Source of the DNA: Trichobilharzia regenti
Taxonomy: Eukaryota; Platyhelminthes; Trematoda; Strigeidida; Schistosomatidae
Direction of reading: 5' to 3'
Length of the DNA: 64,000 bases
Assembly (NCBI GenBank): GCA_944472135.2
Contig: OX235262.1
Span: forward strand, 58,872,440-58,936,439
The translations under genes and the position numbers were made by a program. Below the pieces are notes generated by a model. It had not been told where the DNA came from. It did not search any database and saw only the letters and a program-made list of their open reading frames with translations. Below are positions 1 to 10,724 of this stretch, one piece after another (positions within the stretch are counted from its first letter, which is position 1; the number at the start of each line of letters is the position of its first letter).

Positions 1-137
1 GCCAGCAGTGAGACTGGTAACGAGGAAAGGTTGGGCATAAGGCTAGCAACCCCATCCTGTAAAAGTAAACACTGCTACAGAAACTTCAAACCACTAGCTT
101 GAAGCCCTATGTTCCACTGGGAACGTGAAGGAAAAAA
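1..137 (+). repeat. SINE 3' portion with RTE-like tail (cut by window edge)
   Basis: Matches, on the opposite strand, the body and tail of the SINE copies at 9791-10027 and 19212-19452: the stretch around GTTGGGCATAAGGCTAGCAA, then CTGCTACAGAAACTTCAA, then a tail GAAGCCCTATGTTCCACTGG followed by GAACGTGAAGG and an A-run. The tRNA-like head expected upstream lies outside the window. The tail contains a small hairpin (GTTCC-act-GGGAAC) shared with RTE-like LINE 3' ends in this window. Confidence 0.7.
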
Positions 138-1034
138 ACGGTAGATAACAAGAGACCCAACAAAGAATTTTTGGTTTGAAATTTGATATCTCTATATAGA
201 GGAATTATGTATACCTTATCTCCAAATCGTCTTTTGCAAAGATCTTCTATGTTGTGTTATTTCTGCCCTTTGTAGTGTGTTTCTTTGTCTCCTTCTCGTG
301 TCTCCCACTTTTTTGCCGCAACACTGGTTCAGTTTCTGTCTCACATGCCGAATCTATCTCTCCACTATTTGATATTTTTGCTCCGATGAACCTCTTCCAA
401 TATACTACTGGCAAATCTTGTCAGTAGTACACTTTTAGAAACTAAAAGTGTTTCTTGAAGCAGCACTGTGGATTTATAATTTAACTAGTGTAATGAAAAG
501 CATTCAGTGGGCTAAAATAAAAATGTACTTTTACAAAATTTGAGATAAAAGAAAAAGAAAAGAAATTCCTCTCATCTATTTGTCATTTGTTCAAATGTTA
601 TAACACATTTAATTTCCTGTTAATGCTGATGTTGTTAACACCTAATAAATTGTATAGAAGTATCAATGCTTTCATACCTAGTAAAGTAATACATTAGAAA
701 CAGAGTAATACTGAAATATTTCTGCATTTAAACGTGATGAAAAGACAGTTTTGAGAATTGTGAGCGATATTATCTACTAGCTAAATATTGTTAGTTTATT
801 AGAAAGAACAGATTTGTTTTTGTTTTTTTATGTATTAGGCTATGAGGCAGATTTTGTGTGAGGTTTGAGAAGACTACCAAGTTGCCTTGGTTGATTTAGA
901 CAAAGTAGAATTTGTATCTAGGACTGATAGACTGAAAACCGAGACTTAAGCCAATGAACCACACCTCGATTAAGAATATATATATACAACTGATAAGAGT
1001 TGAACCGACTGCTTGTAAGATATCAATGAAAACA
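138..1034. other. No recognisable gene or repeat
   Basis: A+T-rich sequence with stop codons in all frames at short intervals. I recognise no coding region or repeat family here. Confidence 0.5.
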
Positions 1035-1600
1035 CTTATATAATATTAGACGGATTGGAGGCAATCTGAAGGAAGCCTTGCCTAGACCTAGGTTTCGTGC
1101 TAGTTGGCACTCATCAGTCAGCAAGGCGTATTTGCAACTATGATTGGATTCGTGTCCTTTCTGAGATCCGAACCCGCGTCACCCAGTGCCACCTGTAGTC
1201 ACAGACGTTACCACTGAGCTATTTGGGCTCGCTATTCACTTCCTGTAGGACTGTAGTGGATACTTTGATTTCACATTAGTAACTAGTGTGATGTGTCTAG
1301 TCCTTTCCTTGGTGCAGATTGAATTCTATTAGTCAGGTTTGCAATGTGGCCATCATGCCACTAAGTGGCTTGCCATCACGGTGCACATTGATCGCCTTAC
1401 TGACTAGTGAGTGCCGACTAGCACGAAACCTAGGTCTAGGCAAGGCTTCCTTCCGATTGCCTCCAACCCATCTAATATCATCAAATCAATGTGCACCGTG
1501 ATGGTGAGCCACCTAGTGTCATGGTGGCCCCAATGCGAACCTGACTGATAAAATTCAGTCTAAACCAAACAGAGGACTAGACACATCACACTAGTATATG
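1035..1600. repeat. Interleaved inverted-repeat block with a tRNA-like segment
   Basis: Two inverted-repeat pairs are interleaved. The arm near 1050-1112 (containing GCCTAGACCTAGGTTTCGTG) is repeated inverted at about 1405-1470. The arm near 1278-1391 (TAACTAGTGTGATGTGTCTA, then the stretch with CCATCATGCCACTAAGTGGC) is repeated inverted at about 1484-1600. Between them, about 1160-1235, the minus strand reads like a tRNA: an A-box-like TAGCTCAGTGGTAAC and a B-box-like GGGTTCGGATCTC, so probably a SINE head. The 1484-1600 arm is the same dispersed repeat that sits at the left edge of the tandem duplication (8127-8232). Confidence 0.65.
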
Positions 1601-2519
1601 TTAGTAAATAAGGTTATGCTTTTTAACAAAAATCGCTCTTGAAATTTCAGCCCATGTTATATTGTGCTAAGTGTTGTTGGCCTCCACAGTGAATGTAGAG
1701 TAACGAATTCCTAGTTTGCTTGTCTTATTCTAACTAGCTTTGACATCCTGTTGCCCAACAAATATGCAGAAGAAAATAAAGATGGATTAGGCATTCTTTT
1801 AGGATGATAGCTGAGTAACCTCAAACTCTAAGCATACCCTCCAGTGGAAATCGATGACGATTTAGGCGTCGCTGGAGTAGATGATGTGAGGAGAAAATGA
1901 AAGCTTAAGGGCAATTGCGTCAAGATAGCTAAAAAAAGATTATGAGAAATAAAGTGAAATGACGTTGTGCTGCTATAGCTCTATGCGCCACTCTGAACCC
2001 AACCGAATGAATAAAAACAGACTTTATTGAAAATAATCGAGCTTTAAATTTGTGCTCTAGTGTACTCTCCATCTACTGGAATTTACACACACACACACAC
2101 CTTCTTGGTTGTCATTGCGCTGAAACATAGTCAGTGAAGCCTTGAGAATTCTACTGGGATTACAGACTGTGTAGCTATTGCATCAGTTGTATCGTATTAG
2201 TGTAAGAGTCTAATATGTCATTTTTATTGTATAAAACACATCTGTCCATCATTTGAACACGATGAGAATAATCTGCATTAACCTATTTTCCAGACATTAT
2301 TTTTGGTCAATCTAATATCTAAGATGTATAAAGGAATTGTGAAGTCTTAGGAATTTCAAAAACAAACCTTCTGACTTTCAGTCTAAGAACAGTTAGGTTC
2401 ATGGAAGGCGGAGGAGGAGGAGGTCGTTAACTGATGTAGAAACTATTTCAGATAGTTACTATATAGGATAATTTATGATCTAGTCAGTTTGAAGCAATCT
2501 ACTAATAGCCTCCAAAGCC
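1601..2519. other. No recognisable gene; short simple repeats
   Basis: Contains a short (AC)n run near 2085-2101 and a GGA-rich stretch near 2405-2421. I see no coding region or known repeat otherwise. Confidence 0.5.
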
Positions 2520-3405
2520 TCAGGATGATCGGGGGCGGGTGCCTTGCGCTGCGGGTTGGCCACCCCTCCGTACACCTCTTGAAATGCTCCCATATGACCG
2601 GGCGTCTTACATAGCTTCTCCTGAGGAAGTCCTACTCACTGCCCTCATGTGGCGGAGGTGTTTTTTACCGAAGTGAGATGGCAAAAGCGGATGCCCGGCG
2701 CTCTTCACCGGGTTGACTGTCCATTGGATGACAGTCTAGGGGAGATGGCTAAACCCTGATTCCAAACCTCCAACGACTGGCGTATGAAGCTCACCGGAGC
2801 TCACCAGCAGACGTATGGACAAAGGGCTTATTGGATGCCCTGGATGTCTGGCCCCATTCAAAAAGGCGTATGAACCGGACTCCGGTCACCGGCTTCCAAT
2901 GGATAGTGGACTCCCTACTCCACTCCTACTGCCTTGTTGGTCACACTTGGTTGTGTAAAGGCTAGAGCTGCACTCTCAAACAAAAGGCCAAGCGATGATG
3001 GGGACATCACTCGTACCTAATTCCCATGAAACTTCATGAACTCTCTACAACATCAACCAAATTCCAGTACTGGTCCAACAACGTCGCCTTCGGTGGTTTG
3101 GCCATGTTCTGCGCCGACCAGATGACGATCTGGTCAAATCAGTTCTAAATCCCTCGCCATTTCCATCTTGGCGATGTCGCAGGGGTGGACAGCTGAAAAC
3201 ATGGCTTGGTACAGTCAAGGCTGATACGGAGTGCCTGGGGCTACAAACCGTCTACGGACTCCGCCTGTGGAACAAAAATTGGATAACCCTGTCGCAAAAC
3301 CTTGCATCAGATCGCCGCACCTGGGCAGCGATGATTCAAGATGTTCATGAAGCCGGCTCATCCTCCCGTAGGAGATAGCCGAAGTAAAGTAAGTAAGTAA
3401 GTAAT
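2520..3405 (+). pseudogene. RTE-like LINE fragment, 3' end
   Basis: An open stretch without a start codon runs from about 3049 to a TAG at 3376-3378. It reads RRLRWFGHVLRRPDDDLVK and later LKTWLGTVKAD and NLASDRRTW, the typical C-terminal end of RTE-like and similar non-LTR reverse transcriptases (known: these ORFs end in an LRWxGHVLR block). The element ends in a short (TAAG)n tail at about 3388-3403, a tail type common in RTE elements. The G+C-rich part 2520-3048 has no open frame; it may be an internal or 5' UTR part of the same family, but that is inference. Confidence 0.65.
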
Positions 3406-3780
3406 CTACTAATATTTAAATGACCAAAACTGGATCTTTTAAATTGTATTGATCTCTAAAAGTAGTTTTTTGATCTCTAAGGTTATCATAAATTAGAACG
3501 GCACATACCAATTTTGTCTTTACATTTTAATGTATGTCACCAGTGTAATAAACAACAATCCAGTAGGGGGAAAATCTCCCCATTTTCTCCCCTCTGTCTT
3601 TTATTCATAAGCATAAATCATAAACGATTTATGACAAATGTCACATAAATTCGAAGACTTACAGACGAAAAATAACAAGTTAACAGAAGAAGCAGTCAGT
3701 GAAGACAAGACTTCAAGTGAACATAAAGAAGATGAAGGTGATGAAAATACCTGACCACCACCAATAACAACAAAAACCAA

Positions 3781-4415
3781 TCCCTATAGAAAAGAGAATT
3801 TTTAAAGAATTCACCTCTCTCACTTATCTAAGCGGCATCATTCCGACTACAAGCGTCAGCACGGATAAGGATGTCAATACCAGACAGAATTGGAAGGGCA
3901 TTGCACACTTTCAACACTCTAAAAATAGTTTGGAGACCTGTTAAACTCAGCACAACACTAATTTCGAGCGAGTTCCTCCATATGGGTCAGAAACTTGGAG
4001 CATGACATAGAGCACTTGCAATAGGCGACAGCAGACTTTTGTCAACAGTTGTCCTTCACTTGCTTCACACTAAAGATCATATGGCCAGCTAGAAAGAATT
4101 AGCAGCAAGAAATTCTGGGAACCAACCAATCAAGAACCCACTGCTCAAGAAATATCTTGATGGATCGGATACACGCTGATAAGACAGTTGAATGATATAG
4201 TGCTCTAGACCGTCGCTCGAGTGTAATACGAATAGCAAACGATGAGTAGTGTGTGTGTGAGTGTCCAAGTGTGACATGGAGGTGATCGTGTGAAGAGGAG
4301 AGCACAGCTTATGAGGAATCATAGACCCAGCTAAAGATAACTGCAGAGAACAGCACAAAATGAGAATGTGATGTTGAAGCCATATGTTCCACTTGGAACT
4401 CAAGAGAATAAAATT
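3781..4415 (+). pseudogene. Decayed RTE-like LINE 3' end
   Basis: Scattered stop codons break the frame, but fragments remain: SLTYLSGIIPTTS-like, YGSETWSM, WEPTNQEPTAQEIS and WIGYTLIRQ, in the order expected for the C-terminal part of an RTE-like reverse transcriptase. It ends with GAAGCCATATGTTCCACTTG then GAACTCAAGAGAATAAA, the 3' tail shared with the SINEs of this window. It lies tail to tail with the minus-strand LINE at 4440-5803. Confidence 0.6.
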
Positions 4416-4439
4416 GATAATAATTATTATTTTATTATT

Positions 4440-5803
4440 ATTATATCCTTTAATTCCTAGAGGAACATAGGGATTCAACTACGTGTCTCCATTGCCTTCG
4501 GTTTTCTGCCAACTTTTCACCCCACTCCAAGGCTGCCCACATCCTTTCATCTCCTCCACGCATGACCTCCTCCAAGTCACCCTCACACTGACGACCAACT
4601 CGCCGCTTCCCTTTCCGGTTCCACTCGAGCAGTGGCTTGTCTTGTGATGTCACTCACTTGATGGTTTCCTCAGGGTATGGCCAATCCATCTCTCTTTCCT
4701 CCTGCCTATTTGTTTCACAATCGGTTCTTGGTTGGTTCGCTCCCAGAGATCCCTCCCTGTTACTGATCTTTTCTGGCAGGCCATCTGATCTGATTTTGAG
4801 TACTGAGCGAAGGCAGCTGTTGATGAAGGCCTGTAGTTTGTTTGATGTGCTCTTTATGACGCGTCAAGTCTCTGATCCATCCGTATAGTAGCACTGACTG
4901 GCTCTACACTGGAGTTGAAAATCCGGATCTTATTTCCATTTTCGTGCTGAGTGCTGTTGACCTCCACACAGACTTAAGAGTAATGAAAGCTTGTCTTGCT
5001 TTTCCGATTCTGGCTTTGATGTCCTCGTCAGTTCCGCTTGTGGTTGAAACGACGCTTCCCAGGTAGGTAAAGGAGGTTGTTTCTTTCAGGTTCCTCTCAT
5101 TCATGCTGGCTGATTGCTATCTGTTGTTGTTGCTGTTGGTGTTGGCCAGGAATCTTCATCACCTCTGTTTTATCTATGTTCACTTGAAGTCCTTTCCATC
5201 TTTGATGCTTCTTCTGCCAGCTTGTTGCTTTTCACTTGCATATCTTCCAGTTTGTGGGAAATCAGAAATATATCATCGGCGAAGTCCAGATCTTCCAAGT
5301 TTTCTGTGTGAGTTCATTTTATGCCTGTCTCCTCATTTCCCGTTGTCTGTCTCATTATCCAACCTACTGCAATCAGGAAGATCATTGGCGATAGTAGACA
5401 GCCTTGCCTCACTCCCGTCCTCACTTCGAAGGATTCCGTAAGTTTCCCGTTGTGTATTACTTGGCATGCAGCATTGTCGTATAACTGTTGGATGAGATGT
5501 ATAATTGTCGATGGGACCCCTTGGTGGTAGCGAAGTAGTTGCCAAATCACCTCTCGATCGACGCTGCACCATCGAAGGCCTTTTCAAAATCGATGAAGTT
5601 GAGATAGAGAGGTGACTGCCATTCCAAGCTTTGTTCAATGGTGATCCGTAGTGTGGCGATTTGATCAATACATGACTTGTTTCTCCTGAATCCGGCTTGT
5701 TCCGGTCGAAGTTTTTCATCCAGGGCTTGTTTGATTCTCTCGAGGATGATGCGGCTTAGTATTTTGCTTGGGATGGACAGGAGCATAATTCCGCGCTAGT
5801 TCT
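4440..5803 (-). pseudogene. RTE-like LINE, 5' truncated, frameshifted
   Basis: Read on the minus strand from 5786 down, four frames together give most of a non-LTR reverse transcriptase: LRPEQAGFRRNKSC and NFIDFEKAFD (5547-5786), then VRTGVRQGCLLSP (5314-5550), LEDLDFADDIF with the FADD catalytic box (about 5270-5310), then TSFTYLGSVVSTTSGTDEDI (4904-5104) and the C-terminal RKGKRRVGRQ and ENRRQWRHVV (4450-4653). The TYLGS block and RQGCLLSP are typical of the RTE lineage (known in schistosomes as SR2-like elements). The reading frame shifts at least three times and the amino-terminal endonuclease is missing, so it is a dead 5'-truncated copy. Its 3' end has a CCCTATGTTCC tail and an (ATT)n run. 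Confidence 0.8.
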
Positions 5804-6087
5804 ACTTAGTGTGACATTTTCTAATATTACTTGCTTAACTAAGCTCTCTCTTCTGTTACATAATGTACTTTGACTCTTATCACTAAGCTCTTTCTTATTA
5901 CTCAAGTTCTAGGTTAAGCTTCACAACCTTGGCTACCATTTAAGTATATTGATGATATAACAAATATTCCAAACTGATTTACTTCTATTCTTTGTTTTGC
6001 TACGTTTGACAGACTGAATATACACACATACAAAAAATAATTAGATGTGTTTCCTCAAAACTGACCACTAACTGACAGCTGTTTCTT
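5804..6087. other. No recognisable feature
   Basis: A+T-rich flank of the LINE. No ORF or repeat that I recognise. Confidence 0.45.
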
Positions 6088-6195
6088 CCTAGTCTGGGAC
6101 TCTTCAATGGTGCTCATCCATGATCCCACTGGGTATCCAACCCAGAACCTTCAACCTACGATGCGAGCTCCTCAACCATTCAACCACAGGGACAA
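6088..6195 (-). repeat. tRNA-like SINE head
   Basis: On the minus strand the sequence starts GTCCCTGTGGTTGAATGGTT, which resembles a tRNA acceptor plus A box, and contains GGGTTGGATACCCAG, a variant B box with a paired T arm. It is one of several tRNA-derived heads in the window; the tail is not clear, so this may be a truncated copy. It is not a functional tRNA gene as far as I can see: no complete cloverleaf could be laid out by eye. Confidence 0.45.
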
Positions 6196-6660
6196 AATCC
6201 AAAAGACATGGATATGTTCTGCTGAAAAATCTCAGACTAGAACAAAACAGCTATCCATTCCTCATTGGTTTTTAATAATCTTCAGCTCGTGTTGTTTCGT
6301 GACGAAATCGACTTTGAAAATTTCTTTAAACAATTAAACTACTATTATTTTGCAAGTAGAATATTTTCATATGCACAAATATTTAGGAGGCATATTTCAG
6401 TGCAAACTTTTTGACACCAAATATTTAACCAATTAACTTAGTGACAAACTTTGTCGGTTTAAGGATCCAATAAATCCACAATCAATGTGACATCAGCCAC
6501 ATAGGTCAAACTAGGAGATTGGGGTCAGTTAAGCTATCAGATGATAGAAATTTAGCTACAGCTAGATGTATAACGAAACTTCCCATTTAGGCATTTAGAA
6601 GACAAAAGAAGGAGTTGAGTAAAGAATATTCTTTGCAACAACTTCTTCATCTGGCTCAAC

Positions 6661-6695
<35 letters not shown>

Positions 6696-7383
6696 AAATC
6701 TGAAGAATAATTTTTACCTGAAACAAGAATCAATGGAGTTACATTTGGGAATCATGTGTAATAATAAAAGATAGCTTTATTAGGTACAATATGCAGAAGT
6801 TTCAGTATAGTTTATTGCATAATATTTTTCTCTTCGTCCAGGAGTTTTAAGCAAAAACAGCCATCTCTAGTACATTTTATGACGCAGTGATGTTAGATCT
6901 GAAGAATAAAATAAACACCTTCTGGTATTATTCTTTAGTCCCCAGAATTAAGCAGCAGTAGGTTGCGAACCAATTAAAAATGTGCATGAGTACATTTAGA
7001 GATGGGGCAAAGTTCAACAATAACGTCCCAAGGGATGTGAACGCACGAATGTCCTTGAACGGAAATGAGGAATTTTTGCACGAAAAATGACGTACATTTA
7101 CATGAAAACACATGGAACAGGGTTTCTTTCTCTGATATGACTTAAAATTACACCCAAGTTATAATGAGGAGTATCAATTGCCAAGTTAGACTAGTTTCTC
7201 TACATGTATTCACTGAGGTGATTGAAGATGGGCTGTTTTGGGGAATCGTTTATCTTTCCTTTCTTGTTGTGCAGTCCTCCCCAAAGCCCTCGGTTGAATT
7301 ACTACAGTTGCCAATAAGAGGATCGACGACCACTAACCAGGAAAATGTAGATAACAAAATAAATTAAAATAAATGACATCAAG
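6196..7383. other. No recognisable gene
   Basis: A+T-rich. Only simple sequence is recognisable. The two open stretches of about 60 codons show no family motif. Confidence 0.45.
6660..6693. repeat. (AT)n microsatellite
   Basis: An uninterrupted alternating AT run of about 15 units. Confidence 0.95.
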
Positions 7384-7491
7384 TCTAATTCTATCTCTGA
7401 TCGTAACTCTAACCTAAATCCTAACCGTAATTACAACCCTTATCCTAACCGTAAGTCTAACCCTCATCCTAACTATAACCCTAACCCTGAC
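7384..7491. repeat. Degenerate telomere-like hexamer tract
   Basis: Eighteen consecutive 6-base units in register, such as CCTAAC, TCTAAC, CGTAAC, CCTTAT and CCTGAC, all variants of CCTAAC/CCCTAA. The TTAGGG repeat is the usual flatworm telomere (known), so this is an interstitial, mutated telomere-like tract or a satellite resembling it. Confidence 0.75.
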
Positions 7492-8126
7492 AAGCTATCA
7501 ACAACTTGTCCAAGCAGTAATTAAAAACGTGATCTGGGTGAAATTTGCTCCCTAGTTGGTGAATATCATTGATATTTCAGCTTTGATAATGATAGGTGCG
7601 TAAGCCAATGACTGGCATGCGTTCAAGGTCATTGGAACGTTCGCACTTCTGGGACGCTATTGTTGAAATTCGTCTAGAGAACCACGGACGTAAATAAATG
7701 ATCATAACAACGAGAACCAAAGGAAACAAGATGTATTGTCACGGATGAAAATTTAGGTAGTCCAGTGATTCAAGCAGGCCGCCGTATGATAACATACATA
7801 AAAACGTGTTACTAAATTGGTTATCGGATAAAATTAAGGGAAAAATTTATGCAACAGTTAAAGATAGCTAAAACAATAACACCTGGTAAAAGAGTTCGAG
7901 AAGAGAGGAAATCAACAAATTTTTACACTGAAGTAATGATGGACGATGCAATAGTGGAAGCGTCTGTACTAACTTGACCTCCTCATATGGACTCCGATGG
8001 TTTTAACTATGTGTAAAAGACGAATTTGGGAGGTAAAATTAAGGTTAGTCGGAATTGTTGGTACTAGATGGTTGGAAGCAGTCGGCCACAGGAAGCCTTG
8101 GACAGTCTAATACCAATAATTCACAG
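7492..8126. other. No recognisable gene
   Basis: Single-copy flank left of the tandem duplication. Near 8065-8100 the sequence GGTTGGAAGCAGTCGG / GGAAGCCTTGG recalls the repeat arm at 1050-1085, so the repeat described at 8127 probably starts here. Confidence 0.45.
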
Positions 8127-8232
8127 TGCACCGTGATAGCGAGCCACTTAGTGGCATGGTGGCCACATTGCAAACTTGACTGGTAGGATTCAGTCTGTAC
8201 GAAAGATAGAACTAGACACATTAAACTAGTTA
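8127..8232. repeat. Dispersed repeat holding the left duplication breakpoint
   Basis: Reads CACCGTGATAGCGAGCCACT then the block with GGCATGGTGGCC and, further on, CTAGACACATTAAACTAGTT. It is a diverged copy of the arm at 1484-1600. Unit A begins inside it at 8132 and the same repeat, from CGTGATAGC onward, opens unit B at 40088. Confidence 0.75.
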
Positions 8233-8832
8233 CTGACTAGTATTCAATAACTAGTCGGTATACCGGCAGGTAACTTTAAAAGCCTTGTTAACATAAGCTT
8301 TACATTTATTATCTAAAAGATAAACTACAACAGAACCACGAACAGACGTCATCTGTCTTTTGCTTAACCACTCACAGGATAACATTCAGAAATCGGAAGA
8401 TGAATCCAATCCATTAAGCTGAATAATTCATAGAAATCTTAACGATTGATATACAGCCATGTGTATTTAATCATGTAATAGGATGGAATAGGATAATTAA
8501 TATTAAAAACTAATGCAGTTAGGCGAAAACAAGAGAAAGACAGATTAATCACCGAATCTCTGTTCCTCTGATCAACACCAAATCCATAGAAATCACATAT
8601 GTAAAACACAATACCTATTCTGGATACATGGGAATTAGGTTTCTTTAAAAACGATACAAAGTAGGGTAGGAAGTCGTGTGAATATATTGAAGTGATTATC
8701 AGCAATAAATTGTTTTAGGAGTGTTACCCAGCTATCAGTACTAAGTCACTGTTTGATGTGGTTGTATTCTCAGAGCTGGATAGTTTATTTGCAAAGCTCT
8801 CATTGTCCCACATCTTCAGCGTATATTTCAAT
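8233..8832. other. Unassigned, duplicated
   Basis: No gene recognised; the open frame of 88 codons at 8439-8705 (minus) has no motif. Repeated at 40194-40788. From about 8712 the two copies diverge more than elsewhere. Confidence 0.45.
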
Positions 8833-9480
8833 TCACACTGAGCTTTTACATTTCTCCACGAGTTTACTAGTCATCTTTCCTGGTGACCTTGAACGTGATT
8901 GCTTGTTTTTGTGTGTTTTCACACCCTCTAGACTACTTGTATTGGTACTGATTGTTTCCTTGACATTAAGTTTGTTCCTTTGTGTGTGAGGTTTCCTTCT
9001 TATTGGTTGATAAATTTTGTCCATCTCTACGTGTCTATTGACTGACGATTCACTGGAATACCAGGCAGCCTTCTTAAAATTCTCTAGCATTCTTGGTGTT
9101 ACCTCTGTCTAATATTTGAAAGTTGGTTGTCCCAGTCGAATTGATGTCCATGGGTTTCTGTATGAAGTGATATGAGCGAGAAAGGGGATGTCATCTCTTT
9201 TGACGGCTAGCTTATGTTCGTGGATTCGAAGACGAAGGGGACGTCCACTTTGGTCAATGTAGTGCTTTTCTCAGATGTCACAATTTACTTTGTAGATGAT
9301 GTTGGTTTTATCATCTTTCGTTGTTGTGGCTTTTGGTTGACATAGAACTGAATGAAGTGATTTTGTTGGTTTGTGTGAGACATCAATTCCTAAATGTTTG
9401 AAGAGTCTTGCAGTGATTTCTGAGATGTCCTCACTTCAAATTGAAGTATACGCTGAAGATGTTGCCTAGTAGGGCAATGA
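8833..9480 (-). pseudogene. Penelope-like element fragment, GIY-YIG endonuclease end
   Basis: Minus-strand reading from 9480 gives EITARLFKHLGIDVSHKP, then TNIIYKVNCD, a stop, then KHYIDQSGRPLRLRIHEHKL and, in another frame, an open stretch at 8833-9090 (NFKKAAWYSSESSVNRHVEM). The IIYKV...YI.Q.GR..RLR..EH pattern is the GIY-YIG nuclease domain that PLEs carry at the C terminus (known). The canonical glycine after YI is replaced by Asp and a stop precedes the second half, so this copy is dead. It belongs to a different PLE family from that at 22934. Confidence 0.7.
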
Positions 9481-9790
9481 AAGCTTTGCAAATTAGCTAT
9501 CCAGCTCAGGGAACACAATCACATCAATATCATCCACCTGAGCTACAGATCTTCATCATATCTAGGTTACTCATTGTTATATACCAAATGAAATTATCTC
9601 ATATGGAATGGTATCTCCTTCAAGTTTCACACACCCAACTATGGAACTAATGTACATCTGAAATAACTTGGCAAATAGAAATGTTATATCTCGAAATGTT
9701 GTATGCAAAACTTGTATATTCTCTTTGGATTGATACCTTATCTTCAACACTATATCTAAAGTCTTCCCACTGCAGTCATCCTTTCAGGCT
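9481..9790. other. Unassigned
   Basis: No motif in the 69-codon open frame at 9441-9650; repeated at 41433-41742. Possibly upstream PLE sequence, but I cannot support that. Confidence 0.4.
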
Positions 9791-10027
9791 TTTTTTATTT
9801 CCTTCACGTTCCCCAGTGCAACATAGGGCTTCAGGCTAGAAGCTTGAAGTTTCTGTAGCAGTGTCTATTTTACTGGATGGAGTTGCTAGCTTCATGCCCA
9901 ACCTTTTCACCTTACCAGGATTATTTCTGACTTAGCGGATTAAGTGAGTGTGTCGGCCGGGGATCGAACCCCGGACCACATGTATAGTCGGCGAACGTAC
10001 TAACCTCTATGCCACCAACGCACATCC
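9791..10027 (-). repeat. tRNA-derived SINE with RTE-like tail
   Basis: On the minus strand the head reads GGTGGCATAGAGGTTAGTAC (A box) and GGTCCGGGGTTCGATCCCC (a B box inside a paired T arm), followed by a body with AAGGTTGGGCATGAAGCTAG and a tail GAAGCCCTATGTTGCACTGG then GGAACGTGAAGGAAATAAA. The same tail ends the SINEs at 1-137 and 19212-19452. Confidence 0.8.
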
Positions 10028-10724
10028 CGTATACACGAATGTTTAATACTTTTGTGTTGTATTCATTTTTAGGACCTGATTCATTCGCTTAAATTCTCTA
10101 GTGATTAACAGATCAATAAAGAAAAAATCCCCATTTAAACATTTAGGAAACAGAAAGATTGAACGAAGAAATATTTGTGGAGTACGTAACAATGTGATTG
10201 TACACTTTTTGGTTATTTGTAGAAATTAGAGATATTGTACATGATTTTTGTTTAAAACGCTTCTTGTACAATTGAAAAAATACACTCTGCTGTTGGAGAC
10301 TTCGCCTTCTCCTTGGTTATTTCTGCTTACCTGCTCAACTCTCACCGTGTTGTATACTTCGGATTTATTGTAGGAGTCTACTACTCTCAACCGAAGACGT
10401 CTCTACAACCGGAACACAGCAGCTACAGCAGACGCAACCCAAACAGTTAACGTACCCGTGGGTTATATAAATAATTTGTAACAGAGGATTTAAACTTTAT
10501 ATCCAAGTAATCCTTTTTGTTGATATAACTCATCATTGCATTTTTGGTAATATATTGTTATTTAACATTTCATTGACTTGGATTATATTTCTCATATTTG
10601 TAATATTAGTGAACTCTAATATTAGTCCCCTACATATTTACCTTTCAATTAGATCCTCATCTCTGGCTCTACTCTAATATACTATCAATAAAGACTACTC
10701 AATTTACTGATGGACAACACCTAT
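10028..10724. other. Unassigned, duplicated
   Basis: No coding motif. Unit B (41980-42699) has an extra 23 bases at about 42216-42238 that unit A lacks. Confidence 0.45.

Noticed and set aside
9945..10025. tRNA gene on the minus strand (good A and B boxes)
   Set aside because: The sequence continues into a SINE body and tail found elsewhere in the window, and the same head type recurs at 12065-12145 and 19371-19445. These are tRNA-derived SINE heads, not tRNA genes.
10240..10480. Possible solo LTR (TATA-like GGGTTATATAAATAAT)
   Set aside because: No matching copy, no TG...CA ends and no target duplication could be seen; both units carry it, so there is no empty site to compare.
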